Notes under the pieces: generated by a model | Seen by the model: only the letters and a program-made list of their open reading frames with translations | Told to the model about the DNA's origin: nothing | Databases searched by the model: none | Shown: positions 32,168 to 40,978 of the stretch, one piece after another | How the letters are laid out: every line of letters begins with the position of its first letter | Numbering within the stretch: the stretch's first letter is position 1 | Source of the DNA: Ferirhizobium litorale | Lineage (GTDB): Bacteria; Pseudomonadota; Alphaproteobacteria; Rhizobiales; Rhizobiaceae | Length of the DNA stretch: 64,000 nucleotides | Direction: 5' to 3' | NCBI GenBank assembly: GCA_030028905.1 | Contig: JALDYZ010000016.1 | Span: 1-64,000 of the forward strand | Translations under genes and position numbers: made by a program

Positions 32168-33673
32168 ATGGCTCCCAACATTCCCGCCAATCTGACGGCG
32201 CCGATCTTCACCTTCGATGTGCAGAGCGGCGGCAACTTCGAAGCGGAAACCCGCGTCATCCTGCTCGGCCATGGTCTGGCGACCGGCGCCCTGGCTGAAG
32301 ACGGCATTGCTGTCTGCAACACCAAGGAAGATGCGCGCCGCCTCGTCGGTGCCGGTTCCATGCTCGAGTCGATGTTTCTTGCTGCCCGCCGCAATGCGCC
32401 GGCACAGGAAATCTGGATCGGCCGTGTTGCCGATGCGGGTACGGCGGAAGTCCGCACCATAACGGTCGGCGTGGTTCCTGCCGATGGCGGACAGGGTATC
32501 CTGCAGATCGCCGGCGAGAATATCTCGGTGCAGATCGCCGCCGGTTCCACTGCCGACGCTGTCGCTTCGGCGCTCGCAGCCGCGATCAACGGTTACTACA
32601 ATCGCCTCAAGGGCTACTCGCTGCCCTTCACTGCGACCGTCGCCACCAACGTCGTCACGCTGACGGCGCGCCACAAGGGTGTATATGCCAGCGGCCTCGA
32701 CCTTCATATCCCGGTGCTCGATGCGGCCAATGCCTTCGCTGGCGTCCTGACCTTTGCGACGACGACGCCGGGGGCGGGAACGCCTTCGCTGACGAACATC
32801 CTTGCCGCCATGACCGACGATCCGTTCGAGATCATGGTCTCGGCCTTCGCGGATGCCACCAACCTCGATCTGCTCGACGACTTCCTCGGCGAGGTCTCCG
32901 GCCGCTGGTCCTATGCGCAGCAGCTCTACGGCCATGCCTTCTATCCGAAGGTCGACACCTCGACGGGCCTGATCACCTTTGCCGAGGACCGTGACACCTG
33001 GCACCTGACCATGATCCCGATGCTGTCGGGCGGCGGCAATGCCACGCCGGACTACATGTGGGTATCGGCCTTCGTCGCGCGCATCTCGCCATGGCTCGGC
33101 GGCGGGTCGAACGGCGACGTGTCGCGCAACCAGACCGGACTTGTGGTGCTCGACGTGGCCGCTCCCCGCGATCGCGGCTACTGGATGGATTACGCGACCC
33201 GTGACGTTCTTCTGAAGGGCGGCGTGTCGTCCTGGTCGGTCGATCGCAGCGGCAGCGTGACCATCGACAAGATCGTCACGCATCAGCAGACGACCAACGG
33301 CGCGCCGGATACCACCTTCCGCGACATCCAGTCGGTCTTCCAGGTGACCTATGCGCTGAAGAAGTTCCGCGCGGATCTCGCCTACGAACATTCCAACAAG
33401 GCGCTGGCGCAGGACAACCCGTCGAACCTCGAGGCGATCACCACGCCGCGGGACATTCGCGCCACGCTGTTCCACACCTACCAGTCGATGCCGGGTGTGC
33501 TGAAGAACGCGGCGGCCGTCCTGCCGTATCTCGTCGTGACGATCGACCAGGACAACCCGAACCGCGTCAACGCGCAGATACCGATGGACCGCGTCAATGC
33601 CCTCGATATCTTCGCCGGGCTTGCCAACGTCTACAGCCAGTTCACCAGCTCGGCAGCGACGGCGTCACTCTGA
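32168..33673 (+). CDS. Tail sheath protein (Mu gpL-like)
   Basis: 501 residues. The RVILLGHGLATGALAEDGIA start, the central domain and the C-terminal FRDIQSVFQVTYALKKFRAD and VNALDIFAGLANVYSQF segments match Mu-type sheath subunits. Contraction of this polymer drives the tube through the envelope, so the virion is a myovirus. Confidence 0.92.
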   Translation: MAPNIPANLTAPIFTFDVQSGGNFEAETRVILLGHGLATGALAEDGIAVCNTKEDARRLVGAGSMLESMFLAARRNAPAQEIWIGRVADAGTAEVRTITVGVVPADGGQGILQIAGENISVQIAAGSTADAVASALAAAINGYYNRLKGYSLPFTATVATNVVTLTARHKGVYASGLDLHIPVLDAANAFAGVLTFATTTPGAGTPSLTNILAAMTDDPFEIMVSAFADATNLDLLDDFLGEVSGRWSYAQQLYGHAFYPKVDTSTGLITFAEDRDTWHLTMIPMLSGGGNATPDYMWVSAFVARISPWLGGGSNGDVSRNQTGLVVLDVAAPRDRGYWMDYATRDVLLKGGVSSWSVDRSGSVTIDKIVTHQQTTNGAPDTTFRDIQSVFQVTYALKKFRADLAYEHSNKALAQDNPSNLEAITTPRDIRATLFHTYQSMPGVLKNAAAVLPYLVVTIDQDNPNRVNAQIPMDRVNALDIFAGLANVYSQFTSSAATASL

Positions 33674-33725
33674 CGCCGTCCTGTTCGCTTGTTCTCCAGC
33701 AACACGATTTTAAGGGGTCTATCCC

Positions 33726-34100
33726 ATGGGCAATAAGGATTTTGGCGGACACATCACGATGCGTCTGTCCACCGGTGAGCTGTTTTCGCTTCGTGGCACG
33801 CTCAACATGAACACGGCCGGTCAATCGAATGAGGCGGTCACCAATCAGGACGGTTCGGTCGATCGCGTCGCCACGGTGCAGCCGAAGCGGGCAGAGATCT
33901 CCTTTGCAGATCGGGGCGTCGACTATGACGCGCTGATGAAGGCCGACCGCTTCAACGTGACGGTCGAGGAAGACTTCACGCGGGTGTCGCACTACTTCAC
34001 CGGCGCCTTTGTGGTCGGCGATCCGCAGGTCAACCGGATGAACGGCGAAGTGACCGGCCTATCGATCGCAGCCGAGAAGTATAACCGGAGCAACGCGTGA
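33726..34100 (+). CDS. Tail tube protein (Mu gpM-like)
   Basis: 124 residues. GHITMRLSTGELFSLRGTLN and VEEDFTRVSHYFTGAFVVGD are typical of the Mu tail tube family. Hexameric rings form the inner tube. It follows the sheath, as in Mu. Confidence 0.9.
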   Translation: MGNKDFGGHITMRLSTGELFSLRGTLNMNTAGQSNEAVTNQDGSVDRVATVQPKRAEISFADRGVDYDALMKADRFNVTVEEDFTRVSHYFTGAFVVGDPQVNRMNGEVTGLSIAAEKYNRSNA

Positions 34101-34390
34101 TGGCGGACATCACCATCCCCTTGTCGAAGCCCTACACGGTCCATGACAAGACGTTCGCTTCGATCAAGCTTCGCGAGCCGCGCTACCGTGAGATCTTCAT
34201 GGAGGGGCGCGGCAAGCCACGCGAGTGGCAGCCGAGCCCCCACGGTCCGGTGATCGTGAGCTATCCCGCCGTGGTGGATTCCTACCTGCAGGAGCTGATC
34301 GTCGAGCCGGGCTATGAGTGCATCGGCAATCTCGACGTCGTCGATGCACTGGCGCTGGAAAAGGCGGTTCTCGATTTTTTTCCAATGTAG
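34100..34390 (+). CDS. Tail assembly chaperone, frame-0 product
   Basis: 96 residues (begins MADITIPLSKPYTVHDKTFA; GTG 34097 possible). Corresponds to Mu gp41 and the G-type chaperone that coats the tape measure. It ends just after seven T residues (34375-34381). A -1 slip there extends the protein (separate entry). Confidence 0.85.
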   Translation: MADITIPLSKPYTVHDKTFASIKLREPRYREIFMEGRGKPREWQPSPHGPVIVSYPAVVDSYLQELIVEPGYECIGNLDVVDALALEKAVLDFFPM

Positions 34391-34527
34391 GCGATGTCGA
34401 CAGCATCGCCGACTGGCTCGTGTTCCGGTTCGGCTGGCCCGCCGACCGGGTCGAGCAGATGACGCCCGGGCAGCTGAACTACTGGGCAACCCGCTTTATC
34501 GGGTTTTCTGAGAGGAACAGGAAGTGA
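34100..34527 (+). CDS. Tail assembly chaperone, -1 frameshift product
   Basis: Ribosomes slipping on T TTT TTT (34375-34381) leave frame 0 after codon TTT 79-81 and continue as SNVGDVDSIADWLVFRFGWP to the stop at 34525-34527, adding 48 residues for about 142 in all. The downstream ORF has no start of its own and good coding character. It ends overlapping the tape-measure GTG. This is the same logic as lambda G/GT and Mu 41/42. Confidence 0.8.
34375..34381 (+). promoter_or_regulatory. Programmed -1 frameshift site
   Basis: The heptamer T TTT TTT in frame, followed within 9 nt by the frame-0 stop TAG, is an optimal -1 slippery sequence. See the chaperone entries. Confidence 0.8.
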
Positions 34528-36383
34528 CACGCACCGTCGAAGCCCAGCTGCGCATCTCCGCGATCGACAAGACCGGCCAGGTGTTGAAGGGCGTCGCCGG
34601 CAAGCTCGGCGAGGTCAACCGCCGCGCCGCGGCCCTGAACCGGCAGCAGGGTGTTCTCGCCCGAGGTTCGCAGGCGGCCTATGGGGCGATGCTGCGCTAT
34701 GCCGCTCCTGCCGCCCTTGCTTACGGCGCCAAGCGGGCGGTGACGGATTTTGCCGCTGTCGAGCGGCAAATGACGCGCATCGGCATCACGGCGGACGCAT
34801 CGGCGCAGGAAGTCTCCGACGCCTTCGCGACCCTGCAGACCGAAACCAAGAAACTGGCCTTGCCGGTCGAGCAGGGGATCACCGCGCTCGACACAATGGT
34901 CGCCTCGGGCATGACGCTGAAAGAGGCGATGGCCTTCCTGCCGTCGGTGCTTGCCACGGCGCAAGCCTCGGGTGCGGCCACTGAAGATATTGCCAACACC
35001 GGCCTGAAGGCGGCGTCCGCCCTCAAGATCGAGGCCGGCCAGCTGCAGCGCGCCTTCGACATTATGGTGATCGGCGGCAAGGCAGGCCAGTTCGAGCTGA
35101 AGGACATGGCCCAGTATATCCCGGGCCTGGCGAACTCGTTTGCCTCGCTCGGCTATACTGGTGAGGAGGGGCTGAAACAGCTCGTCGCCATCCTGCAGAC
35201 CATCCGCGAGGATACCGGCGACGCATCGAGTGCCGCGACCCAGGCACAGAACATTTTTGGCAAGATGTTCTCCGAGGAGACCGGAAAGAAGTTCGCCAAC
35301 TTCGGAATCGATCTGCGCAAGGAAATGCAGGCGGCAGCGCGCGCCGGCGAGGATGCGGTTTCCGCCTTCGTGCGGATCTCGAAGAAAGTGCTGGACGGCG
35401 ACCTCTCCAAGCTGCCGCTGCTGTTCTCCGATCAGGAGTTCCGCCTCGGCATGCAATCGCTGATCACCAGCCCGGAAAGCCTTCAGAAATTCATCGACCT
35501 GATGAACTCCTCCGAGGTGGATGGCACGGTCTGGCGCGATGTCAACAAGGTCCTGGGTGACACGCAGGCGAGCATCGACAAGCTGTCGTCGAGCTGGGAC
35601 AAGCTGTGGACCAGCCTCGGCAAGAATGTCGCGCGGCCGGCTGTGCCTGTCATGGACACGTTGTCGAGCACCATGGACTACAATGACACGGTCCAAACGG
35701 CCATGGAAAAGCAGGGCAGCGGGTTCTGGTCGTGGGAATCCTGGAAGCTCCCTTTCCGTGAATATGCCGCCTCCGCTGGCAGCAAGAGTGCACGGTCGGA
35801 ACTGGATAAGCTGGCGCTGGCTGGTGGATACAGCGATCCGGAATTCCTGCGGCGCATGCGCCAAGGCCCCAACATGCAACAGGGTCCGCAGTTGCCGGAG
35901 TTCCCGGGTGGGGGAACGGGTGCAATACCGGTTCCGGGTGAGAGACCTGCAAACCTGTCCGGGTTATCGCCATTGCCCTGGTCACCGCCACGGGAACTCA
36001 CGCCGCATGGCAGGGGCTCCTCGCCGGCGTTTGCCAATGCGGGCGGGTTACCCACTTTGTCGGTGCCCTCCAGCGATGACTTCAAGAACGCGCTTCGGAT
36101 CGACATTGCCAGCCTGAAGGATTCCGGCGCGGAGGCCGGTCAGAAGGTGGCGGATGGCGGACGCGAGGCCGGCAAGGCGGTCGAGGAAAGCGCCGCCTTC
36201 TTCAAGGTCGCCGGCATGGATGTCGGGGCGGCACTGATGTCGGCGGCGAAGATGATGCACGATGCTGCAACGAAATTGAACGGCGCGCAGATCGCCGTCG
36301 TCAATGCAGGGCAGGGCCGCGTCAACGCCGATACCGGTCGTTCGATGCCGCCCTCGGCGAATAGCCCCGGAGGTGGTGGGTAG
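34524..36383 (+). CDS. Tail tape measure protein
   Basis: 619 residues from GTG 34524 (overlaps the chaperone stop). The N-terminal tape-measure core (YAAPAALAYGAKRAVTDFAA, ASGMTLKEAMAFLPSVLATA) is typical, and the C-terminal third is Pro/Gly-rich. Length sets tail length, and at 619 residues the tail would be short to medium. It is followed not by tail genes but by an inserted cassette. Confidence 0.9.
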   Translation: MTRTVEAQLRISAIDKTGQVLKGVAGKLGEVNRRAAALNRQQGVLARGSQAAYGAMLRYAAPAALAYGAKRAVTDFAAVERQMTRIGITADASAQEVSDAFATLQTETKKLALPVEQGITALDTMVASGMTLKEAMAFLPSVLATAQASGAATEDIANTGLKAASALKIEAGQLQRAFDIMVIGGKAGQFELKDMAQYIPGLANSFASLGYTGEEGLKQLVAILQTIREDTGDASSAATQAQNIFGKMFSEETGKKFANFGIDLRKEMQAAARAGEDAVSAFVRISKKVLDGDLSKLPLLFSDQEFRLGMQSLITSPESLQKFIDLMNSSEVDGTVWRDVNKVLGDTQASIDKLSSSWDKLWTSLGKNVARPAVPVMDTLSSTMDYNDTVQTAMEKQGSGFWSWESWKLPFREYAASAGSKSARSELDKLALAGGYSDPEFLRRMRQGPNMQQGPQLPEFPGGGTGAIPVPGERPANLSGLSPLPWSPPRELTPHGRGSSPAFANAGGLPTLSVPSSDDFKNALRIDIASLKDSGAEAGQKVADGGREAGKAVEESAAFFKVAGMDVGAALMSAAKMMHDAATKLNGAQIAVVNAGQGRVNADTGRSMPPSANSPGGGG

Positions 36384-36520
36384 TACGAAGTATATGAAAG
36401 CTTTGCGTGGGTGCTACGGGATACGTTTACAGAGATCGACAATATCGTGTTTCACGAGACGTGCGCATCCCGAGGAGACCGCTTATCTATGACGCCTGGG
36501 GTCATTGCCGCAGGAGCTGA

Positions 36521-36634
36521 TTAATATGTAATACTGGTCAAGACAACATAAAGCATAGCGGCACCAATTCCGCCAAGAATGAGCAGCAAAAAACCGGTAC
36601 CAAGATCTATGGTTGGTCGAAGGGAAGTTTTCAT
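36521..36634 (-). CDS. Small membrane protein, 37 aa
   Basis: Starts MKTSLRPTIDLGTGFLLLIL, one membrane helix, ends TSITY. GGAG 7 nt upstream supports translation. First gene of the leftward part of the inserted cassette. Confidence 0.55.
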   Translation of the reverse strand: MKTSLRPTIDLGTGFLLLILGGIGAAMLYVVLTSITY

Positions 36635-36666
36635 GGCTACGCTCCATTGATTGATATGTGTGAGAA

Positions 36667-36930
36667 TTATTGGAAATCATTGGCATTCAGTACATAGAGG
36701 GCCCGGCGGCCACGCGAATAGGCCACCCTTGCAACGTCGAGGATCGTGACACGTGCTGCATCGAACGCCATCAGACATTCTGAAGCAGCGATCTCCGAGG
36801 AGCCTGATTTGCCGAGCGCCGCGGCTTCGATGAAGAACGGAACCTCGAACATGCCGTCGTACCCCAGAAAGCGCACGGCATGCCGAGCGTCGTCGTAACT
36901 GCGGCTCCGGTTTGGAAAGATCAGAGTCAT
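36667..36930 (-). CDS. DUF1488 family protein
   Basis: 87 residues (MTLIFPNRSRSYDDARHAVR onward, with VPFFIEAAAL, AFDAARVTILDVARVAYSRG). DUF1488 is a small rhizobial family of unknown function, usually chromosomal or plasmid, not phage. ATG 36930 is fixed by ATGA overlap with the upstream gene and AAAGG about 9 nt before. Confidence 0.8.
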   Translation of the reverse strand: MTLIFPNRSRSYDDARHAVRFLGYDGMFEVPFFIEAAALGKSGSSEIAASECLMAFDAARVTILDVARVAYSRGRRALYVLNANDFQ

Positions 36931-37184
36931 GAATGAGGCCTTTCGTTTGCAGGTGCATCGCATCCGGAGGTAATCGGTCTGGCCGGCTGCCTGATACTCA
37001 AAAGATTGGTCGAGGCCAGGAAGTGCATTGCCTCGTGGTCAGAACCGGCCTGGTGCTCCTTAGAGATCCAGTAAACGGTCGAAAATGGACCCGAGCCTCG
37101 ATGCGGAGCTCCTCCCTCATTTTCCCATTTGGCGATCCCGACTGCATCGAAAATCTTGCGGCGATTGCTGCAGGAGGTGCGCAT
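36927..37184 (-). CDS. Hypothetical protein, 85 aa
   Basis: Begins MRTSCSNRRKIFDAVGIAKW; the segment KWENEGGAP recurs in small rhizobial hypothetical proteins. GGGAG upstream. Coupled to the DUF1488 gene by a 4-nt overlap, so the two probably act or are regulated together. Confidence 0.6.
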   Translation of the reverse strand: MRTSCSNRRKIFDAVGIAKWENEGGAPHRGSGPFSTVYWISKEHQAGSDHEAMHFLASTNLLSIRQPARPITSGCDAPANERPHS

Positions 37185-37297
37185 TTCAATTCTCCCTTCA
37201 GGCTGGCCCACCAGTTCGCGAGCCGGTGTTTGGTCAAGCGTCGCGATCGACAATCTGTAACGGGGTGACCGGATTCGCAGCACGCGGCGCGGAGCGC

Positions 37298-37420
37298 TCA
37301 CCACAAGCCGCCGAGAAGTATCGTGTAGACTATGACACTGATGGCAGCGACCACCGCGACCTTGGCGAACAGACCCGTGTAGTTATACAGGTAGAAGCTG
37401 GGAGGAAGATGCATCCGCAT
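37298..37420 (-). CDS. Small membrane protein, 40 aa
   Basis: Starts MRMHLPPSFYLYNYTGLFAK and ends in a membrane helix (VAVVAAISVIVYTILLGGLW). AGGAG lies 9 nt upstream. Small single-helix proteins of this type accompany stress genes in rhizobia. Confidence 0.6.
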   Translation of the reverse strand: MRMHLPPSFYLYNYTGLFAKVAVVAAISVIVYTILLGGLW

Positions 37421-38049
37421 GTGAGATCTCCTGTGAGTGGCTGGGTCTTCAGCCCTTGTGCCAGCCGGGAGCGCGATTGTTCCCGGTTTGCTTGAGTTGG
37501 CGAATGAACGTGCTTGTCGGCTTAGCTGGCGCTGGTGCCTGTTTTGGCTTCCGCATTTCGCGGTTGCTGCGTTTTTTGTGCCTTGGCTGATATCTTCGGC
37601 GCTTTGAATAAGTTTGCGCAGACCATGCTGGCCTGGCTGTCAAGGAATTGTCTAGATTTCGGAGGGAAATGGTGGGTCGGAGTCTCTGACACCGCGAAGC
37701 CAGTTCGGCCAAATCAGCAGCTTATATCTATACGGACAAAATATGTCATAAATAAGGCATTCAAAATAATACGCATTTAAACGTAAATATATAATCGCAA
37801 GCCAACAAAAAAATACTACATCAATTTAAGTATTCACAAAAAAGTGAACCGGTAGATTATTTAAGTAAAAAGGGGTCAATTTTCCGGATGAACTCAATTA
37901 AAACAATTTGATTTTATATTGTAATGTGTGTGCATTGGTTTTGTTGGTGTTTTGGGATTTTAAGTTTCGAGTTCCTCAATCGTTTTGAGAAGCCGATCCA
38001 TGCACATCATTTGGGTGAGCTATCGCTGATCCGAGAATGGAGACGACAA
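37421..38049. other. 629-nt gene-poor, AT-rich stretch
   Basis: From about 37710 to 37930 the DNA is strikingly AT-rich with A- and T-tracts, against GC-rich surroundings. I see no convincing gene. It could hold the promoters of the rightward small genes and be a target for xenogeneic silencers. ATG codons here lack ribosome sites. Confidence 0.6.
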
Positions 38050-38310
38050 ATGCTGCTGCAACGAATCCAGTCCTTCAGCCGTCGGCAAGATCATGATGCT
38101 GAGATTTCAGCTTGGGAAGATGCGGGCAAAGCTCCAGGTGCCGCCGCTTCCTTATTTCAATACGGTCGACGGATAGAGATCAACGGATCTTGGACAATCT
38201 ACCACGTCTTTACGGGAATTCCGGCCGAAATTGATGGCTGGACGATGGTCGGTTTGAACAGGAGCCATGCCAAGAGGGCACTCGACATCCTGAATACGCG
38301 TCACGTCTGA
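38050..38310 (+). CDS. Hypothetical protein, 86 aa
   Basis: Begins MLLQRIQSFSRRQDHDAEIS and has a compact C-terminal unit (FQYGRRIEINGSWTIYHVFT, GLNRSHAKRALDIL). GGAG precedes ATG 38050. Not recognised by name; the pattern resembles small rhizobial proteins found beside BON and DUF1488 genes. Confidence 0.6.
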   Translation: MLLQRIQSFSRRQDHDAEISAWEDAGKAPGAAASLFQYGRRIEINGSWTIYHVFTGIPAEIDGWTMVGLNRSHAKRALDILNTRHV

Positions 38311-38348
38311 CGTGCGCTACAGCCAGGAACAAAAAGCGAGGAGTGAAG

Positions 38349-38609
38349 ATGATGCAGAGAGCACGAATTCGATCACCTGGTTTGCAGGGTCCCGACGTAC
38401 CGCCTGGAGTTGATATGGATACCGCTGTTGTGGAGGCTCTGAGTGCGGCTGGCGATGTAGACGCGACCTATATTTTTGTCTCGGTCGTGGACACCGGTGT
38501 CACTTTGTCTGGCTGGGTGGCGACGACGGAGGAAATCGCACGTGCCTCAGTGATCTGCGCCGCTATCGCTGGGGTTGCGGGAGTGACCAATCGGCTCCAG
38601 ATCGGATAG
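38349..38609 (+). CDS. Single BON-domain protein
   Basis: 86 residues. The core is VVEALSAAGDVDATYIFVSV, then VTLSGWVATTEEIARASVIC and GVAGVTNRLQIG, which is one BON module. BON domains bind phospholipids, and in OsmY-like proteins they help with osmotic shock. There is no signal peptide, so a cytoplasmic or truncated form. GAGGAG precedes the ATG. Adjacent stretch 38610-38839 holds no gene. Confidence 0.75.
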   Translation: MMQRARIRSPGLQGPDVPPGVDMDTAVVEALSAAGDVDATYIFVSVVDTGVTLSGWVATTEEIARASVICAAIAGVAGVTNRLQIG

Positions 38610-38839
38610 GTTTGGGGTCGATCGCTTCGCGGCGGGTAGCCAGCGCTTGGGCACTGCGAGATCCCAACCACAACGATTTTCACATCGGCAAGTGTCTCTT
38701 GGCAAGCAATCGCTTGGTCCGCGACATGTGACTAGCGGACTTCCAGTTCTGGTTCGCGGCCCCAACCTGTGAAGAACACTTTGAGCACCAGACTCCCAAG
38801 TTCGGGCAGAGGTGATCGTGACCACACCAGGAGCAAACC

Positions 38840-39298
38840 ATGCGAGACTGGGCAAATACCTTGCGGCGCGCGAGCTATCGCGGCGTCGAGTTCTGGGTGG
38901 AGTTCGAGGATCTGTCGGCGGGAAAGCGGCTGGCGCTGCATGAACATGCCGGCGGGCGGCAGACGGTCGTCGAGGAGCTGCGGCTGGCCACGCCTGCCTA
39001 CGGCCTGACGATCTATTTGGTGAGCGACCTGGCCGACATAGAGGCGCAAGCCCTGTCGGCCGCCATGCTCGCCGATGGTCCCGGCTACCTGATGCTGCCG
39101 ATCGACGGCGGCATGATGGCCACCGTGCAGGACTTTCGCCGTTCGCGCGGCAAGGATCGCCACGGCTACGTCAGCTTTGATGTGACCTTCATCCCGACAT
39201 TTGGCCCCGGCGGCGCTGCGCTGTCGGTCGGTGATGTCGCTTCTGCCGTCGCCGCAGGCTTTGCGGCGGCAGCCGCCCAGTTCGCAAAACTCTTCTGA
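38840..39298 (+). CDS. DNA circularisation protein, N-terminal half (Mu gpN-like)
   Basis: 152 residues. MRDWANTLRRASYRGVEFWV and VSDLADIEAQALSAAMLADG, PIDGGMMATVQDF match the N-terminal domain of Mu gpN, a baseplate component with a reported role in circularising DNA. A typical gpN is one long chain, and here a stop and a new start separate the halves. AGGAG precedes the ATG. Confidence 0.8.
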   Translation: MRDWANTLRRASYRGVEFWVEFEDLSAGKRLALHEHAGGRQTVVEELRLATPAYGLTIYLVSDLADIEAQALSAAMLADGPGYLMLPIDGGMMATVQDFRRSRGKDRHGYVSFDVTFIPTFGPGGAALSVGDVASAVAAGFAAAAAQFAKLF

Positions 39299-39311
39299 CT
39301 CGAGGTGCCCA

Positions 39312-39932
39312 ATGGCAGCTGATAGAGACACGATCCTGTCGTGGCTGGCGGACCTTGCTGCGGCAATAGTGACCGACGCCGAGGACGCGGCGGATCTCGG
39401 CGTTCGAATCGATGCGGCGCGCACGGTGGATGCCGCGACCTTTGCGTCGGAAGCGTTGTCGATGATGCGGGTGATCGCCGAAAGCGTCGACGCGCCCGCC
39501 GACTTCGATCGCATCGCGGCTCCGGCTGCGACCGGCCAAACGCTGGACGCGGTCAACATCATGCTCGGCATGGCGCTGGCCGTCGCCGGATGCCGTCCGG
39601 ATTGGCCGTCGCGGCCATCGGCACGGCGGGCACGCTCGCGCGTTTCGCTTGCCGGTGATGTCGCGATCGCTGCCGTCGACCAGCTCGGGGGCGAGGGTGC
39701 CGATCTCTATGCCTGGCTGTCGTCGGTGACGTCGGTTTCCTGTCGGGTGATCTCCGATCTCGCCGCGGACGCCGCACCCGTCGTCAAGGTCGAGACCGGT
39801 GTCTCGCTGCCGTCGACCGTGCTGGCGTACCAGCTTTACGGCGATGCCAACCGGGCAAGCGGGCTGATCGATATCGCCGGATCGGCGACGCCGCTCGTCA
39901 TGCCAACCCTTTTTGATGCCCTGGCCTCCTGA
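39312..39932 (+). CDS. Putative gpN C-terminal half
   Basis: 206 residues, helical (ILSWLADLAAAIVTDAEDAA; ATFASEALSMMRVIAESVDA), ending with VSLPSTVLAYQLYGDANRAS, which is typical of the C-terminus of gpN-type proteins. It follows the N-terminal half by 13 nt and has GAGG upstream, so a split-gene arrangement is likely stable. Confidence 0.7.
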   Translation: MAADRDTILSWLADLAAAIVTDAEDAADLGVRIDAARTVDAATFASEALSMMRVIAESVDAPADFDRIAAPAATGQTLDAVNIMLGMALAVAGCRPDWPSRPSARRARSRVSLAGDVAIAAVDQLGGEGADLYAWLSSVTSVSCRVISDLAADAAPVVKVETGVSLPSTVLAYQLYGDANRASGLIDIAGSATPLVMPTLFDALAS

Positions 39933-40978
39933 TGCTCGAACAGGTTACCGCAAGCGGCTTGCCGCCGATCATTTCGCTGACGCTCAACCTGTCGGCCGAG
40001 GAAGCGGTGCGCACGGCCGAGATCGCCGTCGTGCCGGCCGGCGACCGCGTGTCGGTGGCACCGGGGCAGGCTACGGTCATCAAGGCTGGTAATGACCTGC
40101 TGCTGACCGGCTATGTGCGCGACGTGCGCCCGGGCCACGATGCCGGCAGCCGGTCGCTGGTCGTCACGGTCTGTTCGCGCACCGTCGATGCGACCGAATG
40201 CTCGGTCGAACATCCGACCGGCGAAGTTCTCGACAAGGATCTCGGCGCGATCGCCAAGGAATTCGACAGCCTCAAGATCGGCATCGAGAGCGACGGCGAT
40301 CTGCCGAAGGAACCACGCCACAAGCTGCGCGATGGGGAGACGCTGTTTTCCGCGATCGAGCGCCGGGCGCGCGGGCGCGGCATCCTGATCTATGACACGC
40401 CGAAAGGTCGGCTGAAGCTCGCGACCAAGCCGGAAGGCACGCACAAGGGCGGGCTTATCTGGGGCGTCAACATCCTGACTGCTTCGTCGGAACTGACCGA
40501 ACGCGGACGGCACAGTGCCGTCAAGGTGCGCGGGCAGGCGAGCGAGGGCTCCGACAAGCAGCAGCTGCGCGGCCAGAGCGTCGCCAAGGATTCCGGCGTG
40601 TCGCGCGAGCGACCGCTTGTCCTGGTGCATGAGGGAGAGACGACGGTCGACCGGCTGAAGAAGCGGGCCGAATGGACGGTGAAGCGTGGTGCCGGCTATG
40701 CCTCGACCGCCTCGATCACGGTGACCGGCTGGCGCGATGGCGGTGGAAAAATCTGGGATCGCAACTGGCTTGTGCATGTCGAGGACAAGTGGATCGGCAT
40801 CGAGGGGCTGATGATCATCAAGGGCCTGACGCTCAGTTGGGACGGCACGTCGCAGGGAACGACGGCGACACTGTCGCTCGCCGATCCGCGGGCGCTGGGT
40901 GGCGAGAACCCGCGCGGCAAGACCGAAGGTGTCTACGCAGCGCCCGGGGCAATAACGGTCGGATGGGAAGACGAATGA
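39932..40978 (+). CDS. Baseplate hub protein (Mu gpP/gp44-like)
   Basis: 348 residues with the two barrel-like domains of gpD-type hub proteins, including LLLTGYVRDVRPGHDAGSRS and a LysM-like linker DGETLFSAIERRARGRGILI. A trimer sits at the tube end. The start overlaps the preceding stop. Confidence 0.88.
   Translation: MLEQVTASGLPPIISLTLNLSAEEAVRTAEIAVVPAGDRVSVAPGQATVIKAGNDLLLTGYVRDVRPGHDAGSRSLVVTVCSRTVDATECSVEHPTGEVLDKDLGAIAKEFDSLKIGIESDGDLPKEPRHKLRDGETLFSAIERRARGRGILIYDTPKGRLKLATKPEGTHKGGLIWGVNILTASSELTERGRHSAVKVRGQASEGSDKQQLRGQSVAKDSGVSRERPLVLVHEGETTVDRLKKRAEWTVKRGAGYASTASITVTGWRDGGGKIWDRNWLVHVEDKWIGIEGLMIIKGLTLSWDGTSQGTTATLSLADPRALGGENPRGKTEGVYAAPGAITVGWEDE

Noticed and set aside
31415-33475. 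686-codon open frame on the minus strand
   Set aside because: It is the antisense shadow of the sheath and neighbouring genes, with Arg/Asp/Gly-rich composition and no ribosome site.
37449-37712. 87-codon minus-strand ORF
   Set aside because: Basic low-complexity product, no ribosome site at the first or internal ATG (37556). Could hide a 35-residue peptide but not supportable.
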